DNA of 64,000 nt, taken from positions 159,527,152 to 159,591,151 of the forward strand of contig CM072511.1 in NCBI GenBank assembly GCA_036898135.1, read 5' to 3'. The notes beneath the pieces were generated by a model. It saw only the letters and a list, made by a program, of their open reading frames with translations. It was not told the origin of the DNA and did no database searches. The translations under genes were made by a program, and so were the position numbers. Below, in pieces: positions 13,704-26,500 of this stretch (the stretch's first letter is position 1; the number at the start of each line of letters is the position of its first letter). The DNA is from Oncomelania hupensis. Lineage: Eukaryota > Mollusca > Gastropoda > Littorinimorpha > Pomatiopsidae.

Positions 13704-14313
13704 CCCCTTGACTGCTTATGACGAGATAAGTCGTCATACAATAGTGTGACCAAAAATGCCAACGACGTGTTATCTCGTTATAATCTTCTTTGTGATGTTT
13801 TTCTCTCAGTACAGTTAAAACCATCAGCAAAAGAAGTGCACACGATGGGAACGCTCTGAACATTAGCTGTTTAATTATTCGTAAGCAGCCTTTTCAAGGG
13901 CAGGTGGTGGTAGATCCCTTCATTCTCACCTCACTCCATCCCATTCCCAAGCTGATCTATGCGCCAAACAGAGACAAAGAGGAAAAGGACGCTATGCCGC
14001 TCACCCATATATCACAAATACAATAAACATGATGTGACTGTCTCCCTCTCTCTTTGTCACTATCTCTTCTTTGGACTAAAAATAAATAAATACATTTTTA
14101 AAAAAATTTTAGTTAAAAAAAAATTAAACTTTTTTTTTCCCCAAAATATTATATTTGCATAGAAAATCAGAAATGATAAGTGTTATCCAGTTATTTCTAA
14201 TACTGTTCACGCTAGAATTTTGTTAATGATTTTTTGGGTTTTTACAATCATGAGCCCAATTTGCCTGACAAATGGTTGTAACTCAGTGCAATTCTCCCTT
14301 GACAGCAAAAGGG
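13704..14313. mobile_element. Candidate TTAA-flanked MITE
   Basis: TTAA at 13700-13703 and 14314-14317 flank ends CCCCTTGACTGC and the inverted CCCTTTTGCTGTC. Subterminal GACGAGATAAGTCGTC is near-palindromic. TTAA duplication and short CCC-starting inverted ends are hallmarks of piggyBac-type elements. The match between ends is imperfect. Confidence 0.4.
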
Positions 14314-14317
14314 TTAA

Positions 14318-14972
14318 CATTGAAAAAATCCCAACCTCAAGAACCAGCCAAACATCTCCCTCTCCCGTGCCCTTCCCCTTCCCCTTCCCCACCCCCAAAG
14401 TCATGAACAATAACAGACTAGCCTAACTAAGCAGAAGCAAAACTAGGTGTCCAATCAACCTGCCCCCATTGCTCACCACAAGCTATCCCCGCCGCTCACA
14501 CGTCATGACATTCGGCCATCAAACCCTACAGATATAATCGTCGTGTTGAAATACATTTCACAAAACACCACAGTGCGTATGCTTACATCAACTACTCAAA
14601 ATAAAACAAAACACTTCCAAAAAACCCACAAGTAAGTAACAAAAATAGTGCTCCCACCTCCCACCCACTCCCAACCCCCCCCCCCCCCCAATATCAATTT
14701 ACAAAAATGTCTATTTACATAAATGTCTATTTACATAAATGCACAACAAATATTAAATACTTCCACCACGTCACGTTTTGTTTTTAAGCATCACTCTATA
14801 AGCAAAATCACATTTTGGTGATTTTTTTTTTAATTACAAAATTAAATATTGCCTCGCAGACCCCAAACACTTGCATTTCACTACTAGCTAGAACATATAA
14901 CGCAATTTATGACATATTAGCACATTATAATTACATATAGTGCACAACATCATCATCAACAACAACAACAAC

Positions 14973-15030
<58 letters not shown>

Positions 15031-15284
15031 AAGCAACAATTTCACACAGAAAATGTAGAACCACTTTAATATTAATTCATAGGGCATTATCACAGAAATG
15101 CTACATCAGCACTTAGTTTCAGAAGAAACCGGATTTTTTGGTTATAGATAAATGAATAAATAATAAATGTGTAAATAGTTGTGTTCTCTTTCTCTCAATA
15201 AAACAATGCTGTTCTAAGTATTTCGGCTTTGTGTGGTATTCTTCTTTAGCGATGAACCATGAAATGTTGGAAGTAGTTCTACAA
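14318..15284. other. AT-rich intergenic stretch
   Basis: A 17-bp TCTATTTACATAAATG-type triplication near 14710 and a TAA array 14973-15027. No gene seen. Confidence 0.65.
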
Positions 15285-15470
15285 AATATTAACACTGAAG
15301 GAGGCTATCTACGCGCTTTTCCCACCAATTCTCCAATCTGGTTTGAAATGCAGCGAACTTGTACCAACACACACACTCACATATTGTGGCGCATGCTCTC
15401 ACATACATAACTCACAATCATCGCTCAAATGTGTGACCTAAGGGCAGGGAAATCATTATTTGAAGACAGA
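15285..15470 (+). mobile_element. S6 repeat
   Basis: Shares GAGGCTAT start, an ACACACACTCACA middle and an AGGGCAGGGAAATC end with 56055-56240. Short, noncoding, probably a SINE fragment. Confidence 0.45.
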
Positions 15471-15969
15471 CGTAAATAAGTGCTTAAACAAAAGAATGCT
15501 CGTTTGGACTTTTTTAAAAAGTACGACAAAACAACATGACTCACTGCAAGATTTAGAGCTAAGCTCTTCTTCGAGTGGACAAAACACAACAGAGAGAACA
15601 GATCAATGCTTCCCAGCAGAAGTCCAAAAAAGAATTGGTCTGCCTGAACAAGAGCGTAGCTCGAACAAAATAAACATTTGTAGCATAGTTTTGTCTTGTT
15701 TCTGCCTAAATTAGCATTGCGTGGTTTTGTCTTGTTTCTGCGGACGGACGGAGGGGGATTTTTTTTTGTTTTTATATTATTTTTGGACTATTTAAGACTC
15801 ATCTCGCACAGACTTGCAAACATCTGGAAATTTTGTTTATGGGTGTGGGAGTGTGTGGGAGTGTGTGGGGGAGGGATGGGTGTGTTGGGAGTGGTGTGAG
15901 TACATAGACTCACATTGCTTTGCATGTGAGTAAAAAATGAAAATGTATTCTATTCAGACTTCTGTAATT

Positions 15970-16323
<354 letters not shown>

Positions 16324-17504
16324 TAGTGTGCCTACAAATAATACACTGTTAATATTGATTTAAAAATACAAGTACAATCTCTCATTGTACAAGGGACCGG
16401 GTACTTTTTTGCATCATGGTTGACCAACATAACAGAAACAAACAGCAAAGCATACTAAAGTAAAATTAGTGACTATCACACACACAATTGGTTAACAATA
16501 TGATCACATATAAAATGGAATTACTTTTTGTTTACATTTTGTATCATAAAATATATTCAAACATGCTTTCAAATAAGGAACTTTTATGTACATGTGTGGC
16601 AACAATCGCAGTTAATACATGTGTAACTAGAATGCTGAATTAGTAAGATAAACATAAAATGATTAAAAACAACACTGATAAAATATAGGTTTATTCCACA
16701 GAATCAAGTAAAATAGTTCAACATTGGCAAGAATGTTATTTTTTGGTCAAAGCAAGAAAAAAAAGTTTCTTAATGCTGACATATTTTTTCCATATTTTTT
16801 TAAACATATTTTATCATCAAATATCACAACCAGTAAATGATAAGACATTTTGTTGTTCAACATTAAAAAAAAAGAAATATCAATGAAAACACGAAGGTGT
16901 TGTTTTCTGTTAACATTGATAGATGATATCGCAATATGATGTTACAATTTATTGTACTGCGATATCATTTATCAATGTAATAACAAAAATGAACATGATC
17001 AACCGTATACTCAAAACCTTATTTCAGGGTTATTGCCAAGGTCGCAAGGCCAAGGTTATTCAATGTCACATTAGACCAGCAACAAGGTCATGACAAAAAG
17101 TCACTGTACAAATTTCACAGGCACTGGACCACTCGCTTTCCTATCAAAACTTCACACACAAAATAAACTCCTGTCTCTCCTGGATGTGCTTGGAAGGCAT
17201 TACCGTTGGGCGTTAAGCCAGAACAGATAATTTACTATGAGAAAGAAAGAAGCTTTTTCTATAATCAGCATGACTATTTAACCCCCATCTTTGTCAAAGT
17301 ACAGGTACCTTTAAGTTTGAACACCAGAAATAGCCGTCGATGCACCATCTGATCTTACAAGCATTAAACTAGAAGGGCAAAGCCCGTATGACTTGCCACA
17401 TGTTCCTTATGGAACTTGCAATATTTTACGTGAAAATGAGTGCCCAGAAAAAAGGAAAGAAATTAAACAGTACAAAGTAATACCGACTTTGATCTTTCGA
17501 TACT

Positions 17505-17645
17505 CTTGACCTTGAGGTGACCTTGATCTCTGGCTTTAAATACACTCATGTACAATCAAATAAACTACAGCAAAAATTGTATTATGCTAAAAGAAAAACA
17601 GTGACCTTGGGGTGACCTTGACCTTGGGATGACCTTAACCTTCAC
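17505..17645. repeat. Cluster of TGACCTTG motifs
   Basis: Six copies of (T)GACCTT in about 140 bp, with further copies at 18661-18900. TGACCTTGA is the complement of TCAAGGTCA, the monomer site of ERR and SF-1 type nuclear receptors. The stretch appears to be part of a decayed dispersed repeat, so regulatory function is unproven. Confidence 0.5.
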
Positions 17646-17677
17646 GGACCTTTTATGCTCATGTCGGATAAATATTG

Positions 17678-17961
17678 GGGTAGCCTCGTAGCGCAGTGAA
17701 TTAGACGCCGGTTCCTTTGCCAAAGGTTGCGGGTTCGATTCCTGCAAGGGGCAAACAGAAGTGACTTAGGTACAAGACTATTTAGGTCACCGAGGGTTTT
17801 CTCCAGGCACTCTGGTTTCCTCCCTCCCTTCAATAATGGCATTGGATGCAGTCAGTATAAAAATTTCACAAATAAATATTCAATTTCCTTTCCGTCTTCT
17901 AAAAGCGATAGCGATCTCCATGCCTTTACACCACATGTTTGTGATAGATGTCTGTTTACTC

Positions 17962-18019
<58 letters not shown>

Positions 18020-18153
18020 AGAGGTTGAAACATGTGAGTGTGTATGTTGCTACAGATCGCCGCACTTTGAGCCTGGTTGGTAATTTGGAGAATAGCGCGA
18101 AAATAACATCCATTGTTTTATTATTATTATTATTATTATTGTTATTATTATTA

Positions 18154-18187
<34 letters not shown>

Positions 18188-18234
18188 CATTATTATTATT
18201 ATTATCATTATTATTATTATTGTTGTTGTTGTTA

Positions 18235-18295
<61 letters not shown>

Positions 18296-18324
18296 CATTA
18301 TTATTATTATTGTTGTTGTTGTTA

Positions 18325-18395
<71 letters not shown>

Positions 18396-18474
18396 GTTGT
18401 TGTTGTTGTTGTTATTATTATTATTATTATATTATTATTATTATTATTATTATTATCATTATTATTATTAAATA
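17678..18474 (+). mobile_element. S2 tRNA-headed SINE, full length, with expanded tail
   Basis: Head with box A-like TAGCGCAGTGAATTAGA and box B GGTTCGATTCC, then a body shared with copies at 35284 and 56460 (ACCGAGGGTTTTCTCCAGGC; CCTCCCTTCAATAATGGC). An internal GT array sits at 17964-18017 and the 3' tail is an ATT array at 18118-18472 with GTT and ATC variants. Confidence 0.75.
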
Positions 18475-20897
18475 ACCTAATGTTGCATATTATGGGTTAA
18501 CAATACAGCCATTCCTCTGTACAATGAGAAATTATTTCATGTATCCTAAAATTACCTAGACCTTCAAGATCAATGCAAAAACGGAACATATATATAAATG
18601 AATGATCAATATGTTAGCTCTAAATACAACAAGTTGGACTTCATATCTCTCATAGTTTAGGGTCAAGGTCACTTCAAAGTATCTATACTAACCAACTTTG
18701 GACAGCTCAAGTGACCTTAACCTTGGAGCGAGGTTCACCAAATTTGCACAATACATGTATGTGTGTCTCATTGACACCTATTATGCCAAAAAATAATCAT
18801 AAGTTCAATATAAATAACTTAGGAAAAAAGTGAAATTTTGTGAGATATTGTCATTTTTTAAAACTAACATTTGTTGACCCTGTAACGTTGACCTTGAGGT
18901 GAAGTCATTCACTCACTAATCATATTCAAGGTCTTATGAATATACACAATCCTACCAAATTTGGTTGTGATACATGAGATCGGTTCTTTGTGCTTAACCA
19001 CATTAACCTTTTGTAAGGACAGACTGACAGACACAATTTTGTTTGTGTTGGTATCATCTCACTCATATTTGCAAAAAGATGGAAAAAAATTTTGGGAGGG
19101 GTGGTTGGTGGGGGGGGGGGGGTGAGTATATAGACTTAGATTGGTACATGCATCGCAGTCAAAAACCCAACAAATTGAAATAAAGTTTTCCTCAAAAAAT
19201 AAGGGTACTGAAAGCATATAATTGCCTGTTTGCAAAACAAATTTTGCAGACCGAAAACTTGCAGCTCACTCACTCAACTGCAGACCTTTTATTTTCTCAT
19301 ATATCCATCCCTCTTTTTTTTTCCCACAGCCAACCATACTTTTTGGCCAAGTTCCAATGAACCATGTGCCCTCTCTCATCGTCAGCACAGGAAGTTCAAT
19401 GTAAACCTATAATGTGAAAGTTAATTGTTAACAATCTGATGAGGACTGTTGACTTGGCTCGCCATCATCCCACACTGTGGCGTTGACCACATTAACATGA
19501 AACTTTCCCAAGATTATTTCAACATCGAAATGTCACTCCTTGTAGGACACTACTGAATTTGGTTGGGTCACTTAATTAATTCTTGCTTTCAACACACTCT
19601 TTTGAGCACTGGATGTAAAATACCCCCCTTCCTCCTCCCTCCCCCCCCCCAGCTACTTATTTTGACTGTGCTCAGTCAACCATAGGTCTGTGGGTTAATT
19701 CTGGAGGTCTGTGGGTTTATTCTGGAGGTCTGTGGGTTAATTCTGGAGGTCTGTGGGTTTATTTTAGGCACATTCTAGGCAGGTCATCTCATAAACTACG
19801 AATTTGTTTCCTTCTCCAAATGCCCCCCAATCTGCAGACAGTAAATATTACAATAGCACGCATGTCACAGTCTTATCCAATTCATCATTACATGATTGTC
19901 ATTGTGCTTCATCGCATCTTTCATACTGTCCGTCTGCCATTTTCGCCAATGGTGGGTGCAGACGTTAAAACTCCAACACTCATTCTGCAATTTCTGGTCA
20001 ATGACTGATGGTAGGTAAAATGTCTTTTAGTCTATGTGTGAGTGAAAGCTATGGAATCGACTGGAAGCGACAACATTCACTAGTTGTTGTTGGTTCTGTG
20101 TTCTGTGGCTTTTTCTAAATTACTACGGCGTTTAATCTGTATCACAACCTTAGCAGCAAAATCCTCCACATAGCCTATAGATGGAAAGGGAGGGAACGCA
20201 TTGTTACTGCGTTCTCCTGGCTGTATTATTCTTGTTCAATTGAAAGGCACTGTTTGAATGCTACATGTGACATGCTTTTGTGTACTTGTCAAACATGACC
20301 AAGTTATAAAGTCCTTTAACATCATATAATATTGGTAGAGACAGAATTTTCTGCAAGTCACTATCGCCACACAATGCATGATAACAGAATTGTTTCAGCA
20401 GGTATGTACCACCGTGGGGAAAATGTTTGTATTATGTCCATCGTCACTAACATCACAGAATAACTATAGCAGGGTTGTGGCTTGTGTGTCTAACATTGAC
20501 TTTAAAAAATATATACATCATAGAATAATATGGTTGTTTAGGTTTCCACGTAAACGTTTCAAGAAAAACAAAGTGTCTTGCTGTCTGGATCTTAAGTTCC
20601 CGTCTTGATGTTGGTCAATGGGTTTAGCCGCTGGAGCCAGTAACAACTATATTTTGTGATTTTGAGTATGTGCAGCAATTGTTTCACACATATACACACA
20701 ATATGTGCCCTTGTCATAAATAGAATAATTGTTTTAAAATGTTGTCTAGGCTTATAGTTGTGGATACATTTATAATACAATCACCACTGATGAGATAGTA
20801 TTGTCGCAATGTTGTAGTTAAACAAAATACACAGGGAAAATGACGTATTTGTTGTTCAGTCAATGCTGTTATGAAACGATCGAAGCAAATGCTGTTT
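18475..20897. other. 3' flank of IQCH
   Basis: Holds the AGGTCA-type decayed repeat to about 19080, a 21-bp tandem repeat (GGTCTGTGGGTTAATTCTGG plus A, four units) at 19685-19765, and otherwise unique-looking sequence. The IQCH 3' UTR must lie immediately below 20898; no convincing AATAAA was placed near the stop. Confidence 0.6.
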
Positions 20898-23475
20898 TCA
20901 CTGTTCCTCAGGCTCCTCTGCCTCGTCATCGTCTTCCAAATCTTCAGCATTCTGTAGCGTGGTGCCCAGGATGCCTTCGATATCATCTATTGCGCCCTGC
21001 AAACAACGACACAGGTAAAAACACAGTGAGGCATTGGAAAAACGGAAACTCCAATGGTATGGCCAAGTCACCAGAGCATCAGGCCTTGCAAAGACCATCC
21101 TGCAAGGCACGGTGCAAGAAGGCAGAGAAAGAAGGAGAAAGAAAAAGAGGTGGGAGGACAACACTCGAGAATGGACTGGCTTGATACTGAGCGAAGCTAT
21201 GAGGGTTGTTAAGGACAAAGAAAGATATACGCTGATTAAACAATCATCTGTGGTGCCCAACGACTTAGGAGTTATGGGATAGGGTAGGATAGGATAGGAC
21301 AGGATAGGAGGAATTGGCCAGTTTCCAGCTACAGGGCGGACTCGTGGGAAAGAAGACCGGTATGCCTCGGTGTTACTGGTAGAGATCTCCAGTGCTCCAA
21401 AATTTCAACAAAACAAAAGTCCCTGAGCCGCCTTTAGCACTTTGTTTTAGATCATTTACCTTTTAAATAGGATCCTATAACATGCTGGATAGCTTCTAAA
21501 GTCTACATGAAATTCTTAAAAAAAAACATTCATATGAAAGCTGCTGTTACCTTGAAGTTGGAGGTTCCTTGCATGTTGGGCGCAGACACTTCTTGATGAA
21601 TAACAGACAGGTTACGAGCGAAAGTCGCCAATGCACCCTGGAGATTGTCCCCCACCGTACTAAAATAACAAAATGTGACTGAGCTGCATTACACTGCAAA
21701 TACATTCTTTCATCTTCATTAGGCACCATTAACTGCCATTTACTGTGAGATATGTTGTTAAAATAAATGTTCGTATTGTTGTTATATACTGTTAATACTA
21801 TTATTATTATTATTGTCATTATTAGTATTAGAGTGATCTAAATACACATTGTGTACAATAGTCTACATGTGCAATATATTTATATCTGACACTCAATACC
21901 TGCTACAGTAGAAAGAAACTAGAAAGGGGAGATTAGGCGGCAGAGGAGAGAAAACAGGAATAACTTTTGACATTCATGGTTAGCGATGGTGGACAAACGC
22001 AGCGATAGCCAGAATTCTGCCGTGCTCTTACAACATAAGCTTCTACTTTACCATTATAATTATTATTATTATTATCTTCATCATTATTATTAGACAATGT
22101 TTTTCCACATATAAAATCTGTAATCACTCCGAGCAACAATACAAAATCAGAACTCACATCATTCCTAGTCGCTCTCTGTTGAAGCTGTCGATCAAAGTGA
22201 ACACAGTGCCTTGCTTCTCCTGAGCATAAAATAAACATTCACATTGATTAGGACATTGTCAGTAAACAATGAAAGTTTGGGCTTCCACGCATTTGCAATA
22301 CACGCACACAGTGCCATAGTTATTGAAAGCAGGCAGATTCTGTATTATGCCTTCAAGAAAGTCGTTGAGACGCATTTCTTTTAAATGCCGAGCAGTAGCA
22401 TCACAGGACAAGTCACTGGACAGAGGTTTATTTCTTTAATTTATTTTGTTGTACTAACATAGAACGTTTCCAGCTCAAGAGCTGCTCAAGGTCCTGGATG
22501 CGATAACAGGATCTAACTCACACCGCCTGAGGTGCCCATTTGCCACCTTTGGGCGCACTTGTTCTTCTACAATGACCAGCACTGTCCTTTGGTGAAGGCC
22601 TGCTCTGTACAGCAGTTTATCATCATCAGCATCAGCAAAATGTGTCACCGTAAGCAAATGAACATAAGACGGAACACATTACATTACCAACACAATACAT
22701 TACAACACAATACATTACAACACAATACATTACAACACAACACAATACAACACAATACATTACAACACAATACAATACAACACAACACAACACAACACAA
22801 TAAAATAATGCCTCATTGTAAACAAGTAAACATAATATAGGACACAACACATTACAACACAATACAATAATGCCTCATCGTAAACAAGTAAACATAAGAT
22901 AGGACACAACACAATACAATACAACACATTATAACACAATACAATAATGCCTCATCATAAACAAGTAAACATAGAATAGGACACAACACAATACAATACA
23001 ACACATTACAACACAATACAATAATGCCTCATCGTAAACAAGTAAACATAAGATAGGACACAACACAATACAATACAACACATTACAACACAATACAATA
23101 ATACCTCATCATAAACAAGTAAACATAAGATAGGACACAACACAACACAATACAACACATTACAACACAACACAACAATGCCTCATCGTAAACATAAGAT
23201 AGGACACAACACAACACAACAATGCCTCATCGTAAACAAGTAAACATAAGATAGGACACAACACAACACAATAATGCCTCATCATAAACAAGTAAACATA
23301 AGATAGGACACAACACAACACAATACAACACAATACGATACATTACATTTTTATTGTCAAATTTAAACATTACATACATAGAAGTCTAGGATGTGGGCGC
23401 AAAAACTTAACATAAAATAAACAAACTGTAGATCTAACATTTTATGCATACAGGACTCACAGGATCAGCAAAAAA

Positions 23476-23536
<61 letters not shown>

Positions 23537-26500
23537 TCCTTCCTGCTTCAACACCTGGTCCATCCATGCTGTTACGATTGAGACACGTTCGATAGATACG
23601 ATCATTTTGTTTTGCAAAGCATGCAATAACAGAGTGTATTTACCTTTGATTTCATTTTGTGTTGTTGCTACATGTAGAAGAAGCTTGGTATAATGTTGAT
23701 AATTTTCGTCAGTCGATATTGTTGAGAATTTTCTGAATTGCTTGTTTACTATCGACTGAAGCTTCCGGAAAGGTCTGGTAATAGCTAAGCGAATCTTCTA
23801 TCCTAAATAGGGTTATATGACATAAGACAATGCATAGTTCCGGTGATGAGTTTTATTTTGATTAGGTGTTATTGCGTCATGCTGGAATGCTCGAACTTTT
23901 TCTCGATTGCAGAGAGACTATATAAGTAAAGCACTGTCTGCTTGTATGAGAGATTTATGATGATTTTTGATGATGATCTTTGAAGTGATTTTTGGAAAGC
24001 TATCCTGTATGCAGTTGTTGATGTACGCTGAATAAAGTTGGAAAACTTTATACGACGACTCCTGCCTTGTTGCTGAGTGAACAGGCTGCGTGGATAAATG
24101 AATCTGAGTTACACTTATCAAGATTCAAGCATCGGAACTGAATCAACTATTGATAAATAACGTGTGTAACACATGCACACTAACACACTCCCATAAACCC
24201 AAGCACTGACCTTGATGTCATATCCAATGCCATGTGCACGACACATCTGGAAGAAGACACTGTAGTGGACCACAGCAAGGTTGGTGTGTAGCAGTCGTGT
24301 GGACATCACGCAGTATCTGCCTGCACTCGGCTCATGCTGCAAATGAACAACATAAAGGCATGACTAACCACACTATCTAACTCATTCACTAAACTATTCA
24401 ATAAATGCATGGTTAACACGCTATTTAACTAATTCACTAAACTATTCAATAAACGCGTGGTTAACACGCTATCAAACTCATTAACTAAATTATTCAATAG
24501 ATGCATGATTAACATGCTACTCATTACCTAAACTATGCAATAAATGCATAGTGACCACGTTATCTAACTCGATAAGTAAACTATTCAATAAATGCATGAC
24601 TAAACATGCTATCTACGTCTTTAACTAACCTTTCAATAAATACATGACTAACACGCTATCCAACTCATTAACTAACCATTCGATAAATGCATGGCTAATC
24701 ATGCTATCTAACTCAATAACTAATTCAGTCTCCGTTCTTGTTCTTCAGACACACGAATAAATAACTAAAACTACATTACATACACATACATACACACCCA
24801 CACACACCCACACACAAAACAAAGTCAATAATTTCAGCAAGTCCTTAGAGAAGTCAAATACATACAAATACCAATAGAAATCAATGTACTGACCTCATCA
24901 AGACACACATCAAGAATATTTACCTTGCAATGAGCCATGACATGAACTAAAAAATGAAATGAACTGTAATATGCTAATTATTATCACTTCCATGCTCCTT
25001 TTCATGCGTGTCACTTCAGCAACATTGCTTCTTCTCTCGCTCTCCACTATAGTCTCCTGTCCTTCATACTTAAACACTGTGGCGAGGCAGACCAAACTAC
25101 AACATAAACACGCTGACCTCTTCCTCTACTCCAGCCAGCCGTCGCCTGCGTGGTTTTTTCTGCGTTTGGGGCGGAGTGATGGTGAAGACGTGCTCTTTGG
25201 GGTTGAAGGTGCCGTTGGTGACGTAGCGCGTCAGCTGGAACATGGCCGTGGTGTCGCTGTAGTTCAGTCGTAGGTCTAACGCCCATACCTGCTGCTCCAG
25301 CTGTTAACATTCAACAAATTTCGGTTATCAAGCAGGGGGTGCTGGGATCATGCATTAAAACGCTGGTACTGATACTTTGAACACCACAATATTTCATTTC
25401 CTGAAAGAGATAATACAGTTGTCTTATCCAGTAAACCGAAACTACCAAGGAGGTGCACCCATCGAATCACCCAGGATGGGTTCCATGTGTCAGTACACTC
25501 GTTAAACTCTGGCCAGTCGCTCCTTCGGATGAGAGTATAAACCAAGGTCTAGTCTGTGAATGCATCCACTGCAGGGACTTTTGAAAGATCCTAACGTTGA
25601 AGCAAGTTAAATAAATACACCCAGTAAGCACTAGGTCTTTTCTCGCCCATCCCCGGTAAATCAGGGGGTCAGTTGTCTCTATTGATAGTGATAATATAAA
25701 CACTACAGCAAATTAGCTATTTCAAAAACAGGTAGGGGAAAATAAAACAAGCTGATGCTCACTGTAAGAATGTCGATGAAGGTGACAAAGTCAATTTGCA
25801 CATATCCGATGATGCCGCGAGCCTTGCAGGCATCGGCAATGTGCTTGCACAGTGCAGAAAGAATGGCCGGGTCTACAGAGGCCTGAGGGATGGACAGACC
25901 CCAGTTATGGAAGGGGCTCTCTGCATGAATCTGGTCGCCCGAGGACAGAATCTCCAGCTGTCCATTGGGCTCAATCAGCAAGTCCGCCGAGAGAGTGGTG
26001 ATGCTGTCTGTTGGTGGGCAGGCTTCTATCACTCCGCCTGCAAGGTACAATATACAAAATATAAAGATAATGGATAGTACCTTCAAGGCTAACTTGCTTC
26101 ATAATGTAATACTTGCCGGTACCTTAGGAACCCCTGGGTTGATTTCATGAATCTTTCATATTAAAGTCTTTTCACATCAAAGGGATTTAGGACTTAAACT
26201 AATTGAAAATAAATAATGAACACAACTTAAAAAAAAGAAGATTTTCATGGAATAAGAAACACACTGTAACCTACAGAATAATTTATAATACATTTCCTGC
26301 TTCAGATTTATATATCATTTGTGCTATAATCACTGATAATTCCTAGTTGCTAGCCCTGAAAGCAATCAACCTTCTCTCTTAGTTTAGTATTCCATTGTTC
26401 CAAGTCGACACAGTCTGAAAAATAGACAAACGTCTCTAAACATTGTGCGAAAGTCAAACGTGAAAGGCTAAAGAAATAAATATATTATCAGGAAACAAAA

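Noticed and set aside
24922..24945. 23-nt candidate IQCH exon between exons 19 and 20
   Set aside because: It has AG/GT borders but its length would break the frame between two phase-0 exons.
25703..26086. IQCH exon 18 frame taken as a separate gene
   Set aside because: Its ends are intronic; splice sites at 26037 and 25763 join it in phase to the rest of IQCH.
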